In this document: positions 1 to 11,920 of the stretch, piece after piece
How the letters are laid out: each line of letters starts with the position of its first letter
Position numbering within the stretch: the first letter of the stretch is position 1
Assembly (NCBI GenBank): GCA_025642065.1
Contig: JAODUP010000094.1
Location: 470,001-534,000, forward strand
Source: Paralvinella palmiformis
Taxonomy: Eukaryota > Annelida > Polychaeta > Terebellida > Alvinellidae
DNA: 64,000 nt
Direction: 5' to 3'
Notes under the pieces: model-generated
Database searches by the model: none
What the model was told of the DNA's origin: nothing
Seen by the model: only the letters and a program-made list of their open reading frames with translations
Made by a program: the position numbers and the translations under genes

Positions 1-603
1 TATATGCTGATAATAGAATTACATATACAGTAAGATATAAAATTCCAAATAAATTGTATGTATTACTTTTGCTGACTTGGTATGAAAATACTTGTTTCGA
101 GTAATATGAATTTAAAAAAAACCCAGCCACATCGATTTCGACTAACAGAGTCCGTACTTTTTCAATGCGGCATGTCGTGCAGTCACCACCAAGAGATCAA
201 ATATACCGGCAATAAACGACAAATAAACCCTTAATCATTCTTCTACGAATAGTCAGAGTTTATAATTAACCTCAATTAATGCAAGTAATAACAACGTATA
301 ACTTGCTATAAAAGTTTCTTAATTAAAATATGGCTGACATTGATCAAACTGAGCACATCATTTGATGTAAACACAGCGACAGATATTGTCAAATTAAAGT
401 CGCCATTGTCACTTTTATTCATAAAGTACATTTTAAATGTTATTTCTTGACTTCGGGATGGGTGGTTTAGATCGATACAAGAAAACATCGTCAGATCTAA
501 CTTATTGTTAATTGAAGCTTATAGCGTGTAAAAATACATCTAGGTCCAGAACCTGTGGATAATATGTTTGAATGTCCTTTTCGAAACTTGAAATTTAAAT
601 AAA
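1..603. other. AT-rich sequence, no gene seen
   Basis: Only short open frames without codon structure or recognisable motifs. I see no repeat boundary before the CA/TA tract that begins near 604. Confidence 0.5.
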
Positions 604-633
604 CACATACACCCACACACACGCACACACACA

Positions 634-672
<39 letters not shown>
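604..672. repeat. Compound (CA)n-(AT)n microsatellite
   Basis: An imperfect CA tract (604-634) runs into a pure AT tract (637-672). The small frames crossing it are low-complexity artefacts. Confidence 0.95.
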
Positions 673-675
<3 letters not shown>

Positions 676-1368
676 AGAGCGAGTACATACGTTTATACAC
701 AATAATCGATAAGTATATTGAAAAATATGGAACTAAATAGATAGACAGACAGACAAACAAACAAATAAAAATATACGTAGATAGAAAGGGATAAATTTAT
801 AGATAGAGTTAGCTAGATAGACTTAGAGAAAATGGAACAGAGAAGAGCCAACCTGCACACTTTCGATACAGTTTGTATTCATATCCCCGTCTGTATTAAG
901 CTAAGCCGCCCGCATTAAGATGCTAAATCCGGTCTCCAGAAAGAAGCTTTTGACGATGATTTCCCGATGTTCCGTCACACGGCCATTACACGGTCTACAC
1001 AACCGTACACGTCGCCTCCGGGGTTAATTCCCTGTAATTCATGACCGAGTACAATTTTTAAAAGGTACATCTACCCATTGTTGTATCATTCATTGCCTAT
1101 CATATCCACTAGGTGGCCGCTTTAGTGATGCTGGAAAATGGCGGTTAGGTTTGTTTGCAGGGATTACCCTCAAAACCTGATGTATCTAGATCGGTTAATA
1201 GAATTCACTCACCGAAATTTAGTAGACTAGACGAGGAGATCAACGTAAATAAGTGAGTACAGCTTTAGATGTACTAGCCAGTGGAATAACGGTGGCTAAA
1301 AATGATGCCTTCTATTTTTGGTTGTGAACAAAATATTAATGTTCAATCAAAAGGTGCAAGGAATTTGC

Positions 1369-1373
<5 letters not shown>
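673..1373. other. No gene seen
   Basis: Mixed-composition sequence with a GATA/GACA-rich stretch (about 738-830). No domain, tRNA-like or transposon motif recognised. Confidence 0.4.

Positions 1374-1412
<39 letters not shown>
1374..1412. repeat. (TA)n microsatellite
   Basis: Uninterrupted TA repeat, 70 bp upstream of a MITE-like element. Confidence 0.95.
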
Positions 1413-1414
<2 letters not shown>

Positions 1415-1482
1415 CAATTGTGTATTAGGTTAGTGTGGGCGAGAAGTGCAATAATTTAAATAGATATATTGCTATTTGTATA

Positions 1483-1697
1483 TACTGTAAATCGGCAAAT
1501 AACGGCGACGTATTAAGTTGGCGAATTTCATAATTTTGACAAGATGGTGGCGTTTTAATTTGGCAATTCTTGGTTCGACGAGATATACGGTTGTGTGTTA
1601 TACTGTAAAACGGAAAACGTTGGCGTCGTTTTTGAATTGGCGATTTTTTGCCATTCGCCCACTTAATACGATCGTCAACATTTGCCGAGCTACAGTA
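1483..1697. mobile_element. MITE-like element with ~46-bp inverted ends and TA flanks
   Basis: Reading inward from each end gives CTGTA then TCGGCAAAT, then CGTATTAAGT.GGCGAAT. The left arm (1485-1530) and the inverted right arm (1650-1695) match over about 46 bp with few differences. TA lies immediately outside both arms (1483-1484 and 1696-1697), as expected for Tc1/mariner-type insertion. A further copy of the arm, in direct orientation to the left one, starts near 1601 (ACTGTAAAACGG). There is no transposase, so it would be non-autonomous. The open frames across it on both strands are by-products of the inverted structure. Confidence 0.7.
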
Positions 1698-1960
1698 TTC
1701 AAAAAATAACATTTATCTGTACTTTGATCAAACCACTTGTTATTGTTATAATCCTATGTAGTACAGAGACATCCTTTGGGTACGTATCTCTTTACTGGCG
1801 AAACACGGACCAATCGCGTTCATTGAAATTTGAATAATTATACCCGTTTCAACGTTTGTTTACTGGTCAGTAGAAAGACAGTCTAGGTTATTTTGGTCCC
1901 TCAATTTCTTGATAAATTGCTACTTTCAAGAATTGTTATATTGTCTATGAATAAATTATC

Positions 1961-2041
<81 letters not shown>

Positions 2042-2082
2042 CATCCATCCATCCATCCATCCATCCATCCATCCATCCATCC

Positions 2083-2130
<48 letters not shown>
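1961..2130. repeat. (TATC)n-(CATC)n-(TATC)n compound microsatellite
   Basis: 170-bp tetranucleotide array with a central block of about 11 CATC units (about 2041-2083) between TATC blocks. It is open in one frame (LSIYLSIY...), which is not a gene. Confidence 0.97.
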
Positions 2131-2820
2131 GGATGACAATTATAATTTCCATTTATCTATTTATCCAACCCTTTACAGTAGTCCTTTCTTAATTTTGCTG
2201 TTATTTACCAATCCGACGTCTTAGAGTTAAATTAAAAGGAAATACTAAGACTGTAATTATCCTAAATGGATCTGTAGTTAGGTAAATTGTTTTATTATTG
2301 TCTATTATACTTCTAATTAGAAAATATAATAATCTCAACCAAATATATTTAATTGGGAAACGGATTATTATATTTTAATTAAACAAAATATATACCTAGA
2401 CATTCTAGACACCACTGAGTGGTTGTCCATATCTGAGGTCAGAAGATAGCTTCATCCGGGAACCTTTATACCCGCATGTTGTAGATTAAGTAATGTATCC
2501 TCGCTTAATTGGTAATGTATTTGTAACATTATATGAAGTAGATGACAACACTGATGACCTGTTCTGTAATCTTGAGTACTAATAATGGCATATTAGGATA
2601 TGACGTTTATCGATTTGTGCCATTAATGTATTAATGCGAAAGAAAAGCTTTGTATTTTTGTGGTATTTAGTAAGACCAGTCTTTATTGTTTGCGTTGTAG
2701 GCGGGTAGGTTCACGTCGGTGGCATGAGGTATACACTTACAAACCATCCTGTTGCCTTGACCTTGGTGTAACTAATTGCTGCACATGGATATATGAATGA
2801 TGGGAGATGGATATTAGACA
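2131..2820. other. No gene seen
   Basis: AT-rich sequence without recognisable coding or transposon motifs. Confidence 0.4.
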
Positions 2821-2869
2821 CACGTACGTACGTACGCACCCACCCACCCACACACACGCACGTACACAC

Positions 2870-2906
<37 letters not shown>
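2821..2906. repeat. ACGT/CCCA/CA/GA low-complexity tract
   Basis: Successive short runs of ACGT, ACCC, CA and a GA dinucleotide tract (2876-2906). Confidence 0.9.
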
Positions 2907-2910
<4 letters not shown>

Positions 2911-3084
2911 ACATCACCTTTTTAAAACATGATATGTAATACTAACGCTCAGGGGATCTTTTTGCATTAAGGTTTACCTGACCCTTTTTGTATTAAAACT
3001 GAAATAACAACTTTCGGGGGATTGGCTACCTGTGTAATACATTGTCCGTTTGTTCGCTTGATTATTTATGTGTCAGTGTACTAG

Positions 3085-3230
3085 TTCCAACAGCGGAGTG
3101 AGTAGAGCATTGCCCTGTAAACTTCCAGGTCAAGGTTTGAATCCAGTGTTTGTGAGATGTTTCAAAACGTGGTCGACCCGCTATCGTATGTCCCCAGTTT
3201 GACTAGTGCATATACCTAAATAAAGAACTC
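3085..3230 (+). mobile_element. tRNA-derived SINE head (relic)
   Basis: The sequence resembles a degenerate tRNA: an A-box-like GAGTGAGTAGAGC and a B-box-like GGTTTGAATCC about 40 bp downstream. It continues into non-tRNA sequence and an A-rich end near 3230. Folding into a working cloverleaf is not evident, so I call a SINE relic rather than a tRNA gene. Confidence 0.45.
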
Positions 3231-4146
3231 ACTGAATCAACCAACCCACCTACACACAAAACCAACACCCCACCCACTCACTCACTCGCCTACAATTTGT
3301 CGCGGTGGATCAGATGTTAGCGGCTTTATTATCTAACGAATTATACGATAATGAACGCATCAGCAGCGCGGTGTCCATCTCCAGATGTATAACTATATAC
3401 TGTAGCTACTAACTGATTGACTGGTCAAGAGACGGGGTGAAGTAGTTCGTCATAAAAGACATCACATATACTAAGTATGATCTCTCAGTAAGCCGCAACA
3501 CGATGTCTATAGGGCGTTTATAAAGCTTTACCTAAATACTATGGTTTTATTGTAGACGTGAAAACACACAAACGGATACAAATGGTGGATGTTGTATTTG
3601 AAACACACATCGAAATAATTATATGGTGTTCATTGTTAATTTATTTAGAACCAAACATTGTTTAATCAGCAACACATAAACAATTATATATTTATATTAT
3701 AAATGTATTTAAAACCATTAAGCCTATTACTGCCATGCCATAATGCTATACAGTTTAATATTATAAATATCCTTTGTCGAATCGGAAGATGCTACACGTA
3801 CAATAGATAAGTTTGTCTGTGGATTAAGTACTAGATAGGAGTTTACTACATGCATGAGACTAATCTCACCTGAAACAGAAACTGCTAACATTATACATAA
3901 TAAGCGAAGGGCATATTTAATACACAACTGTCGTCTTTCGGCTTGTTTTCATTCACTGTAATACCTGGAAGTTAGAAATGGCGATAGTTCCTGGTCAAGA
4001 GATGTACAACTATATTAATAATTTCTTATTAGTATCTTTGTTCCCGTTTTTATTACGGTGGTAATATATACTTTAATATCTATATAGTGTTGTTTTGTTG
4101 ACATTCAACAAAACTGAGAATAAATAAAATACTATAAAACTACCTG

Positions 4147-4150
<4 letters not shown>
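3231..4150. other. No gene seen
   Basis: Starts with ACTC/ACCC-rich sequence (3240-3300), then ordinary AT-rich DNA. No motif recognised on either strand. Confidence 0.4.

Positions 4151-4221
<71 letters not shown>
4151..4221. repeat. (TA)n microsatellite
   Basis: 71 bp of TA repeats; able to form a cruciform and likely length-variable. Confidence 0.95.
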
Positions 4222-4225
<4 letters not shown>

Positions 4226-4305
4226 TTTTTCATACAACAAATATTATAATGTATTAATCGATCATATATTTTATTATTATTCTTTCAGACATTTCTTCTT
4301 TTTCC

Positions 4306-4326
4306 TATTATTATTATTATTATTAC

Positions 4327-4366
<40 letters not shown>

Positions 4367-4367
4367 G
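4306..4367. repeat. (TTA)n microsatellite
   Basis: Trinucleotide array giving poly-Asn on the minus strand. It may be an old LINE tail, but no LINE body is visible beside it. Confidence 0.93.
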
Positions 4368-4734
4368 CTATGTAAGTTACTAGGACTGTAAATACGAAAT
4401 CCAGCACTTATTAGGCCTACAGGTAAACTGGTGCTGTCCTTGACATATGACGGCCTCTTGTCAACGTTAAAACCACATCTTATCAACGTTCTCACTCACA
4501 GAGAGCATTAATCACATTTACAGTGTCCTTGACTTCTGCGAGGAGAGCCACTGACAGTAGAGGTCTGGTTCCGAACATCTTCACGGATGAGCTAAGCTCA
4601 CTACGGCTTAGCTAATATGGGAGGCTGTAGACGAAGTGTAAACAAGGAAGAGACAGGAGCAACACTTGAGCGTCGTTAATAGATAACCGATATGGAGATA
4701 AATTTGTTGGTCTCTACTGGAATAGATAACCCGA

Positions 4735-5000
4735 GGTGAGTGAATGAATGACTCAGTGAGTGAATGAGTGAATGAATCGCTCAATCAGTCAGTCAGTCGG
4801 TCATTCATCCAATCAGTCAGTTAGTCAGTCAGTGTTTTAAGTGTTTTGTTTAGCCCTGTAGTAAGTCGCACCTGAAGGATCATTCTCTAAGGAAATGAGA
4901 AGTTTGTTTAGAAAACCAAACTTTATTAAACTGACTGATTGACTCATTGACTCACTGGTTGTCTGATTCACTCACTCACTGACCCACACACTCAATTCCC
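4735..5000. repeat. Degenerate GTGA/ATCAGTC/ACTC tetranucleotide blocks
   Basis: A GTGAGTGA-type block (4735-4775), a CAGT block (4785-4832) and an ACTC/ACTG block (4935-4990) flank about 100 bp of unique sequence. Similar blocks recur at 39.0, 45.4 and 48.7 kb. Confidence 0.75.
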
Positions 5001-5094
5001 TAATATTTCCAGGTAATATTCAAAGAATTCTGTTAAAATAGGTTCTGTGTGATATTGCTACTACCGTGATATATTATTCTAGATTGATTGGTTT

Positions 5095-5660
5095 GTTAGT
5101 CTCGCAACTAGGCACACCTGGGATATATGACCGAGGTGCAACTCCTTAGGAACATATCCCACAAGCACAGGTATGTCACGGATTCGGACACACAACCTGG
5201 ATGTTTGCAGTGCGCAGCGCCCTATATATAATTTTAGGGATTTGGAGACTGGGTGCTGGCTCGTATCTATCCCTAACTGGGATATGTGGACGAGGGACCA
5301 CCTCCTGGGCAAATGAGATGCTCAGGTTCTGACTGTTTGAACCACTCTTCGTAACGCATCCCGCTTTAAAATAGAAAGGCGAACGATTTGTTGTTATGAA
5401 ACAGAGATGAGACAAATATCATGTCTTCTAAACAAAAACTTTTGACAAGTTAGTTCCTAATAGTATAAGGTACTACTACATTCTGCCACTGTATCGATAT
5501 AATAGTAGGCTGTAAATATTGGGAAGAGCTGAAGGATATGATCAATAATAAATATCTTAGGATGAGTGAGTGAATCATTTGGTTAGCTTCAACGTTGGTC
5601 ACACCTGTGACATATGGCCCAACTCCTAGTGGAAATATCCCACAAATGCGAGTACCTTGG
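5095..5660. repeat. Local dispersed repeat with CACACCTG..ACATATG block
   Basis: A block of about 60 bp at 5110-5170 (CACACCTGGGATATATG ... AACATATCCCACAAGC) recurs at 5600-5655 (CACACCTGTGACATATGG ... ATATCCCACAAATG) in the same orientation. A weaker version lies near 5245-5330. Frames across the region are short. Probably a decayed interspersed repeat of unknown class. Confidence 0.5.
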
Positions 5661-5682
5661 TTCGTCAGTCACTATGCTATGA

Positions 5683-5877
5683 GATGATGATGATGATGAT
5701 TGATGTTTTACGGCCACTTTGGTGCACATGGTAGGCTAAATGGGACGAGCGATCTCCAACGGTAATGAACCGAAGTCGAAGGTGAAACACCCTTCAGATA
5801 TACCCACGCCGAGATTCGAACTCAGATGGTAGTGATATGTGGTCCAACGCGCTACCAACAAAACCACGGAAGCACCT
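5683..5877 (-). mobile_element. tRNA-derived SINE, family 1 (near full length)
   Basis: Read on the minus strand it starts with a tRNA-like head: CTTCCGTGGTTTTGTTGGTAG (A-box region), then a B box GAGTTCGAATCTCGG. A body ending GTGGCCGTAAAACATCAAT and an (ATC)n tail follow; the tail appears on the plus strand as (GAT)n at 5681-5700. Six further copies occur in this window, some truncated and some internally deleted. No coding capacity. Confidence 0.85.
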
Positions 5878-6776
5878 GACTTACTTACAATGATGTTATC
5901 AATTCGACATTTCCAATCAACATTTGTAACATTGTTGTTGTTTTGTTGTTGTAACTTATACATCAATTTTTTCACCATCAAAGCTTCACTTCTTTGTCTT
6001 TTTACCATTATATGTCTAGCTCTCTTTGATTCTAATAATTAGATTCTAGGTTGTATATCAATTGAATCGTTCTAGGATATTGAATGCTAAACTATTTACC
6101 ACTGTGCCTTTAAAATCCATCTATCCCCATTTGTATAATGGAAGTTAGTTCTCGTTGTACAATGTCAAATTACTACAGTCAACATATTTAGAACTCATTG
6201 GCTACATAACCTAAGGCTTTATTGATTTGCTAATTTTGTTCCTGATAAACGACTTTCTTGTAATAGAGTAATCATTTAAAAAGGCATAAATTTGGCAAAA
6301 ATTTAAAAACAATCTTGATACAAAACTCCGATTAATAAAACTGCTGCATAATACGCCATAACATTAGGAATTAAGAATATATACGAACATAATTGATGGA
6401 TAGTGTTGAAACAGACGATTACAATTGAATTAACAAATGTATAATTATTTAGCCAAAATGTACTATATGCCTCATTTTAAAGTGATATTCATCGATAATT
6501 AACTTTACGCCATTTCAAAGACAACAGATTTCAGATCTTCACGAGATGTATTACATTTATACATGAGACTATCATGCATAAGAAAACAAAGGCTTTTGTT
6601 GGACAGAGTTTGAGAATGTTATTTGTTTTAAGGTTGTCTTTGGTATCTTCAATCAGGATGGCTATTCGTCGTGTGACTATTTTCCACATACGTGTGGCTT
6701 ACTAAATGATTTTAGCTAAACAAATATAATTGTCTAATTAAGCACAATATTTTAAATGGCATTAAAATGTAATAAT

Positions 6777-6778
<2 letters not shown>
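5878..6778. other. No gene seen
   Basis: AT-rich DNA with TTG triplets near 5930-5950. No recognisable gene or transposon motif. Confidence 0.4.
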
Positions 6779-6856
<78 letters not shown>

Positions 6857-6871
6857 AGTGTGTGTGTGTGT
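6779..6871. repeat. (TC)n-(TG)n compound microsatellite
   Basis: About 40 bp of TC followed by about 50 bp of TG with a few TA/GA interruptions. Confidence 0.95.
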
Positions 6872-7106
6872 TTGTGTATAAAGTAAGCTGGTAGACCGTC
6901 AGAGAGACAAGAAAACTGACATAAACCTTTATACCTGTATATAGTTCTAATTATACAACTCCGGCGCACAGATAAATTACCCCTCATTATGTTTACCTGT
7001 TACAGGAAAATACTAACTATTCCGACATAAAATCAGTGGCCTGAACTGTGATCAGTAATGTGCCTAACGGCGCACTAAATCATCATCCCAGAATGTCTAG
7101 ATATGG

Positions 7107-7460
7107 ATGAATATGTCATCAGACGTGCTGAAGGAGCATCCTTCACTGCAGCCAAAAGGTACTAAACCTGTCAACATATATCCCATTGTAAGAAGTCGGA
7201 CTATCTGTGATCTTAACCTTCCTGGTCAAATTCTACAAGGGTTAGGAAGGTGCAGATTGTTAGACATAAGTTCATTGTTGGAGACGACAGGCACTAAGCT
7301 GTTCACATCCTACCTGAAGACATATGTTTGCGATTTACGAGGAAATTTACGAAGAATACCTATATATTTTCAGCATAAATACATATCTGGACAGAGTTCC
7401 AGATGGTCGTATACAATCCCAGTATTACCCCTTTGTGAGGGCTGTTTCATTCATCAATAA
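7107..7460 (+). other. Unrecognised 117-codon open frame
   Basis: An ATG-started frame of 117 codons with ordinary amino-acid diversity, no low complexity, ending TAA at 7458. That is long for random sequence of this composition, yet I see no domain, signal peptide or membrane segment, no clear splice sites at its edges and no neighbouring coding exon. It could be a chance frame, a decayed transposon segment or a lineage-specific exon. Confidence 0.15.
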
Positions 7461-7512
7461 TCTTTAACCCTGATTATCTCGTTCCCTTAAGAAGCAGCAT
7501 GGGGTATATATG

Positions 7513-7656
7513 ACTCCAAGCATTCGTTCACTAATTCATTCATTCAATCATTCATTCATTCATTTCATTCGTTCGTTAGTTCGTTCGTTCATTCGCTCAT
7601 ACACGCACATGCGCGCCCACTCGCTCATGCACACACACGCGCGCGCACACATACAT

Positions 7657-7700
<44 letters not shown>

Positions 7701-7705
7701 TACAT

Positions 7706-7779
<74 letters not shown>
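7513..7779. repeat. ATTC / CA / TA / GA compound low-complexity tract
   Basis: ATTC-CATTCATT-type block (7520-7600), CA/GCGC/ATAC block (7605-7700), (TA)n (7710-7759) and (GA)n (7760-7779) lie directly adjacent. Confidence 0.93.
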
Positions 7780-8460
7780 TGGATAGAGAAACATTGAGAT
7801 CACAATGTTAATTTTATAAATAACCTAATTTAAACTCGTAGGTTTTAAGAACCTTATACAATGAAGATTTAATGTGATAAAGAAGCTTATTCCGTTAACC
7901 TAAAGAGGTCATTTATAAAGATGTCTTTTATGTTGTGGTGGAAGGGGTTCCGAAAACAAACCTGCACTATAATTATAACCATCTATATATGGCCTATGGG
8001 TTTGAAACAGGCCACCGAGATACACTTATGGCACTACTGCCATTATTACAGGATACTATACATAATAAGTCGAAACTCCAAATCTATACCCTACGACTGA
8101 TACTACTACTACTACTACTACTAATATTAGATTCGAACCAAGGAGTTCCCATTTTCCAATTGACCACTCTAAGCACTATGCTATTACTACCAACGTTCTA
8201 GTCCTACCCACATACAAGCACATACAGAGTTGTTACAGTTCGATGGTGCATAAATAAAAAATAAATATACCAATAAACTTGCATTAAGCCATGCCTATTT
8301 CGCTTTACAATTGATACTGTAAACCAAGGTCATTATTGATAGGTCAGCTGTGACGAATTCAAAATTATGACATGGATTATTAAAGAGGGGGAGAGAAACG
8401 ATCCTTTAATAACTTTCACTTCATTATAAAGTCTAGTGTAGGAAGTAAAAGATTTCAAAT
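7780..8460. other. No gene seen
   Basis: Contains a short (TAC)n run near 8100-8122 and otherwise unremarkable AT-rich DNA. Confidence 0.4.
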
Positions 8461-8499
8461 GAATAGTTTTTCAGTGGATTTGCTTATAGATCTATATTG

Positions 8500-8517
8500 T
8501 TATCTCTATAGAGATAA
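8500..8517. repeat. Perfect 18-bp palindrome
   Basis: TTATCTCTATAGAGATAA sits directly before the long GT array. The flanking CTATATTG/TATATAG extends it imperfectly. It resembles the larger palindrome at 8700-8736. Confidence 0.8.
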
Positions 8518-8526
8518 TATATATAG

Positions 8527-8527
<1 letters not shown>

Positions 8528-8619
<92 letters not shown>

Positions 8620-8620
8620 T
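8528..8620. repeat. (GT)n microsatellite, ~90 bp
   Basis: Long near-pure GT array lying between two related hairpins (8500-8517 and 8700-8736). Confidence 0.97.
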
Positions 8621-8699
8621 TCTTTGTCAACAGGTAAACAGAGTTTCCTAAATGACAACAGTTTTTCTCTGTGAGACAAATTATTTGCTTGATCAGAGT

Positions 8700-8736
8700 C
8701 TATATTGTTATCTCTGACTCAGAGATAACAATATAG
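8700..8736. repeat. Perfect inverted repeat, 18-bp arms, 1-nt centre
   Basis: The arms are CTATATTGTTATCTCTGA and its exact reverse complement around a single C. A half-arm (TCTATATTGTTATCT) occurs again near 38519. Likely a terminal or internal hairpin of a microsatellite-bearing transposable element; it is not followed by a U-tract like a terminator. Confidence 0.85.
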
Positions 8737-8741
8737 TAAAT

Positions 8742-8799
8742 CAAGCTGGTATTATGTAGGGAATGTATTAATCAAGCTGGTATTATGTAGGGAATGTAT
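8742..8799 (+). repeat. Two tandem ~29-bp units
   Basis: AATCAAGCTGGTATTATGTA followed by GGGAATGTAT occurs twice in a row: a recent tandem duplication beside the palindrome. Confidence 0.85.
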
Positions 8800-8842
8800 A
8801 TCAATTAAGATGATGATCCTGCGATGTCTATGCATATATATA

Positions 8843-8950
8843 TATTGTCTACTTTTCGTCTTTATATTTATTGTATAGTAGATATAGATCAGCTCCTTGT
8901 TGATAGAGATTAAGTTAATGTCTGATCAGAGTGAAAAGTTACGTCTTTTA
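8843..8950 (+). repeat. Microsatellite-anchored dispersed repeat, copy 1
   Basis: About 108 bp from TATTGTCTACTTTTCGTC to GTGAAAAGTTACGTCT, nearly identical to 39406-39510. In both places TATC/TA and then TG microsatellites follow. This suggests a mobile element that carries or seeds the microsatellite. Confidence 0.8.
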
Positions 8951-8954
8951 TGTC

Positions 8955-8978
8955 TTCATCTATCTATATATATATCTA

Positions 8979-9060
<82 letters not shown>

Positions 9061-9127
9061 GTGTGTGTGTGTGTGTGTGTGTGTGTCTGTGTGTGTATGT
9101 GTATATGTGTGTGTTTGTATGTGTGTG
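8955..9127. repeat. (TATC)-(TA)n-(TG)n compound microsatellite
   Basis: TATC/TA mixture, then (TA)n to about 9054, then (TG)n to 9127. It is open in several frames on both strands, all repeat artefacts. Confidence 0.97.
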
Positions 9128-9576
9128 CATTGATGATAATCTCATGACAAATCAACAGTTCTGTAAATACGTAGGAGGAGTAATGCATTCAGCCAAAGCT
9201 GGGTCCATAATCGACTTTAGAATTTCTTTTTTTAAATCCAATTAAAGATGACACGGGCATTTCTACTGGGAATCTCATATAACTAAAAAATAGCCATTAT
9301 ACTAAGGTAATTATTATTATCAGTAGTACCCGTTTCCTGCCGTACATATCAATTATGCCACATTAGTGATGTTAATCATTACATGTTTGTGGTATAATTA
9401 TGTTTATTTGAAGAAATCGCTGGAATCACAAAATTGGTATTGGTATTCCAGTTTTTCTAATCTCTAACTAATCAATATTTAGCTAACGAGCTAGCTAACG
9501 AACGAGCGAGCCAGCCAGCAAGTCAGTCAGTCAGTGAGAAAGTAAGTTAGGTGTGTTAGTGAGTCAATCAGTGAGC

Positions 9577-9577
<1 letters not shown>
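9128..9577. other. No gene seen
   Basis: Ordinary AT-rich sequence. An AGTC/AACG-rich stretch lies at 9480-9540. Confidence 0.4.

Positions 9578-9633
<56 letters not shown>
9578..9633. repeat. (TAA)n microsatellite
   Basis: 56 bp of TAA units with a related GTT-rich tract at 9687-9720. Confidence 0.95.
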
Positions 9634-9720
9634 GTAGATGTATTTTAGTTTTCATACAAATTATAAACGACGCTATATAATAGATTATTGTTGTTGTTGT
9701 TATTGTTGTTGTTGTTGTTA

Positions 9721-10503
9721 CTCTTGGCAATACCAAAGAAAGCCAACACATTTTAAAGCCACAAACAATGTCTAATGCCCCCCCCCCCTTAAGGCATTCG
9801 GCTATAATCCATTAACGGTACCACAAGTTCAAACAGAACATCGACATTACTAACTATACCAAAGCTGTTTGGTTTGGTTAAGTTTAATTAATTACGGTCT
9901 AAATTACTTCGACACCTGTTACTTACCTAGGTTCTTTTTGACCATGTTTTCATCTCTTCCAATAACTGTTTAGTATTCACTGCTGACATCTTGTAATGAC
10001 ATTACCTCTGTTGTTGATGGTTACATTGATCTGGCTTCATTTAGCTCCAGCCTTTCAGGTGAAGGTATAGAAAAATTCTGGTAAAACGTGAACTGTCTCT
10101 CTAGAACAAAGTCCCATTTCGTTCGAGTGCATAACGTGGTTTACGTTAACCAATGGCAACCCGTCACCAGATGTTCAGCTTACTTTGATGGTTTGTTTTG
10201 ATGGCAACGAATTCGTTCATACATTTAGGGCACCTGTGGTATTTATCATTGAAAATATGATACAGCATAATACACAACATCGCTGTTATGTCACGGTGAA
10301 ATATCAATATTAGAATGCGGATTTTAAACTTAATACAATTCAGTCTGATTCAGTAACTTCATTCAGAGATATTAAAACCACCGAAACGGAGGTTTGCAGC
10401 AGAATGCTCTAGCCACTGTATTATTGAAGAACATAATTTGAAACTAGATTATGATAAAATTATAATTATACAGCAAGTTTCGCCAGTCACGACGCACTAA
10501 TGG
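9721..10503. other. No gene seen
   Basis: Contains a C homopolymer (about 9777-9787). No coding or transposon motif recognised. Confidence 0.4.
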
Positions 10504-10504
10504 C

Positions 10505-10557
<53 letters not shown>

Positions 10558-10641
10558 GTGTGTACGTACTACGTTGTGTGTGATGTGTGTATGTATGTAT
10601 TATGTATGTAATATATATATATATATATATATATGGGGTGT

Positions 10642-10697
<56 letters not shown>
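10504..10697. repeat. Three (TA)n tracts separated by TGTA-rich spacers
   Basis: TA arrays at about 10504-10555, 10611-10634 and 10646-10697, with GTGTG/ATGT spacers. The frame through it is low complexity. Confidence 0.95.
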
Positions 10698-10698
<1 letters not shown>

Positions 10699-11844
10699 GT
10701 AATACATCACTCTTCATGACACTAGTATGACACTATTATATCATTAAGCATGGCATAAACCTATACGCCCCCCCCGGAACAACACTTGACAAGTCATTAA
10801 TCATTGTGACACATAACCTGGAGATTCTGTAGTAGAAAGTGTTATGCATCATTAAAATGATCTTTATATTATATCATGTTTCTAGTGTATGGAAACATTT
10901 GCAAACGAAGTGAGGATTCTGTAAAGAGTGGAATGCATATATATATATAGGGATGGCCAATTTATCGTTTTAAACAACCAAATATTCCAACTTATTATAA
11001 CCCTCCAGAAACTTACCAGAAGTTACTTCGAAAGGGTTAAGAAGCTCACAGAATTGTACAGAGTTAGATGATGGGTGAAGAAGCCATTACTTATAATGAA
11101 GCTGTCAGTACACAACCTTACCTAACCTACTGGAACAACTCTATAACGAAGATGTAACTGGATTATCATCCATAAACGTGTTATTGTTACTTCGTTTGGC
11201 CGATTACATTAACTCTACTATATAATGTAAGACAATAGAAAAAAAACCTGAGATTCGCCCGACATAGTGTCTTGTTACAACCTCATGGCATTATGGGATT
11301 GCTGTTAATAAATATGATTTGATACTGAGGGGTTATTATATGTGTCTACGGGTGTGTGTGTGTGTGCGTGTGTGCGTGCATGCGTGCCTGTGTGGGTATG
11401 CGTATGCGTCTGTGTATCGTATCAGTGTGGAATAAGGCACTACTAGAGGGAATATCGAAAATATAATTCCAACTTTGGGCGATTAATCAGGGGACAGAGT
11501 GAAAAGGGGCGACTTTTCGTGCCGATATATTTGTAATCTCCCACCAGCCCCTAATTTGCCATACAACAAAACTCTAAAAACCAAATAACCATCAGTCGTA
11601 ATCTCTGGGAGTAACACACCCAAGTCAGAACACGCTAGTGAGGGGGAATATCATGATGGGGAAAGTGAGTGAGTAAGCGAGTGAGTTTGAGACTAATTGA
11701 TGACAAAATAACAAAGTTATGGTTCCTGTTATTATGCTACTGTGCTGTTATTTAGAAAGAGACAATGATCGATGTCATTTTAATGTTGCAATAAACTCTA
11801 CTGAGACAAAGTTAATATATCAGAGAATGGATCCTGTTTCATAT

Positions 11845-11845
<1 letters not shown>
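10698..11845. other. No gene seen
   Basis: A short (TG)n block near 11351-11400 and a GAGT-rich patch near 11660-11690; nothing else recognised. Confidence 0.4.

Positions 11846-11917
<72 letters not shown>
11846..11917. repeat. (TA)n microsatellite
   Basis: About 72 bp of pure TA. Confidence 0.97.

Positions 11918-11920
<3 letters not shown>

Noticed and set aside
4277..4495. Poly-Asn-containing minus-strand frame
   Set aside because: Derived from the (TTA)n microsatellite at 4306-4367; the remainder has no recognisable domain.
5681..5700. (GAT)n next to 5.7 kb as an independent microsatellite
   Set aside because: It is the tail of the minus-strand SINE; the same tail occurs at 21.91 kb.
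5821..5877. Possible tRNA gene (A and B boxes)
   Set aside because: The tRNA-like part is followed by a constant body and tail repeated elsewhere in the window, so it is a SINE head.
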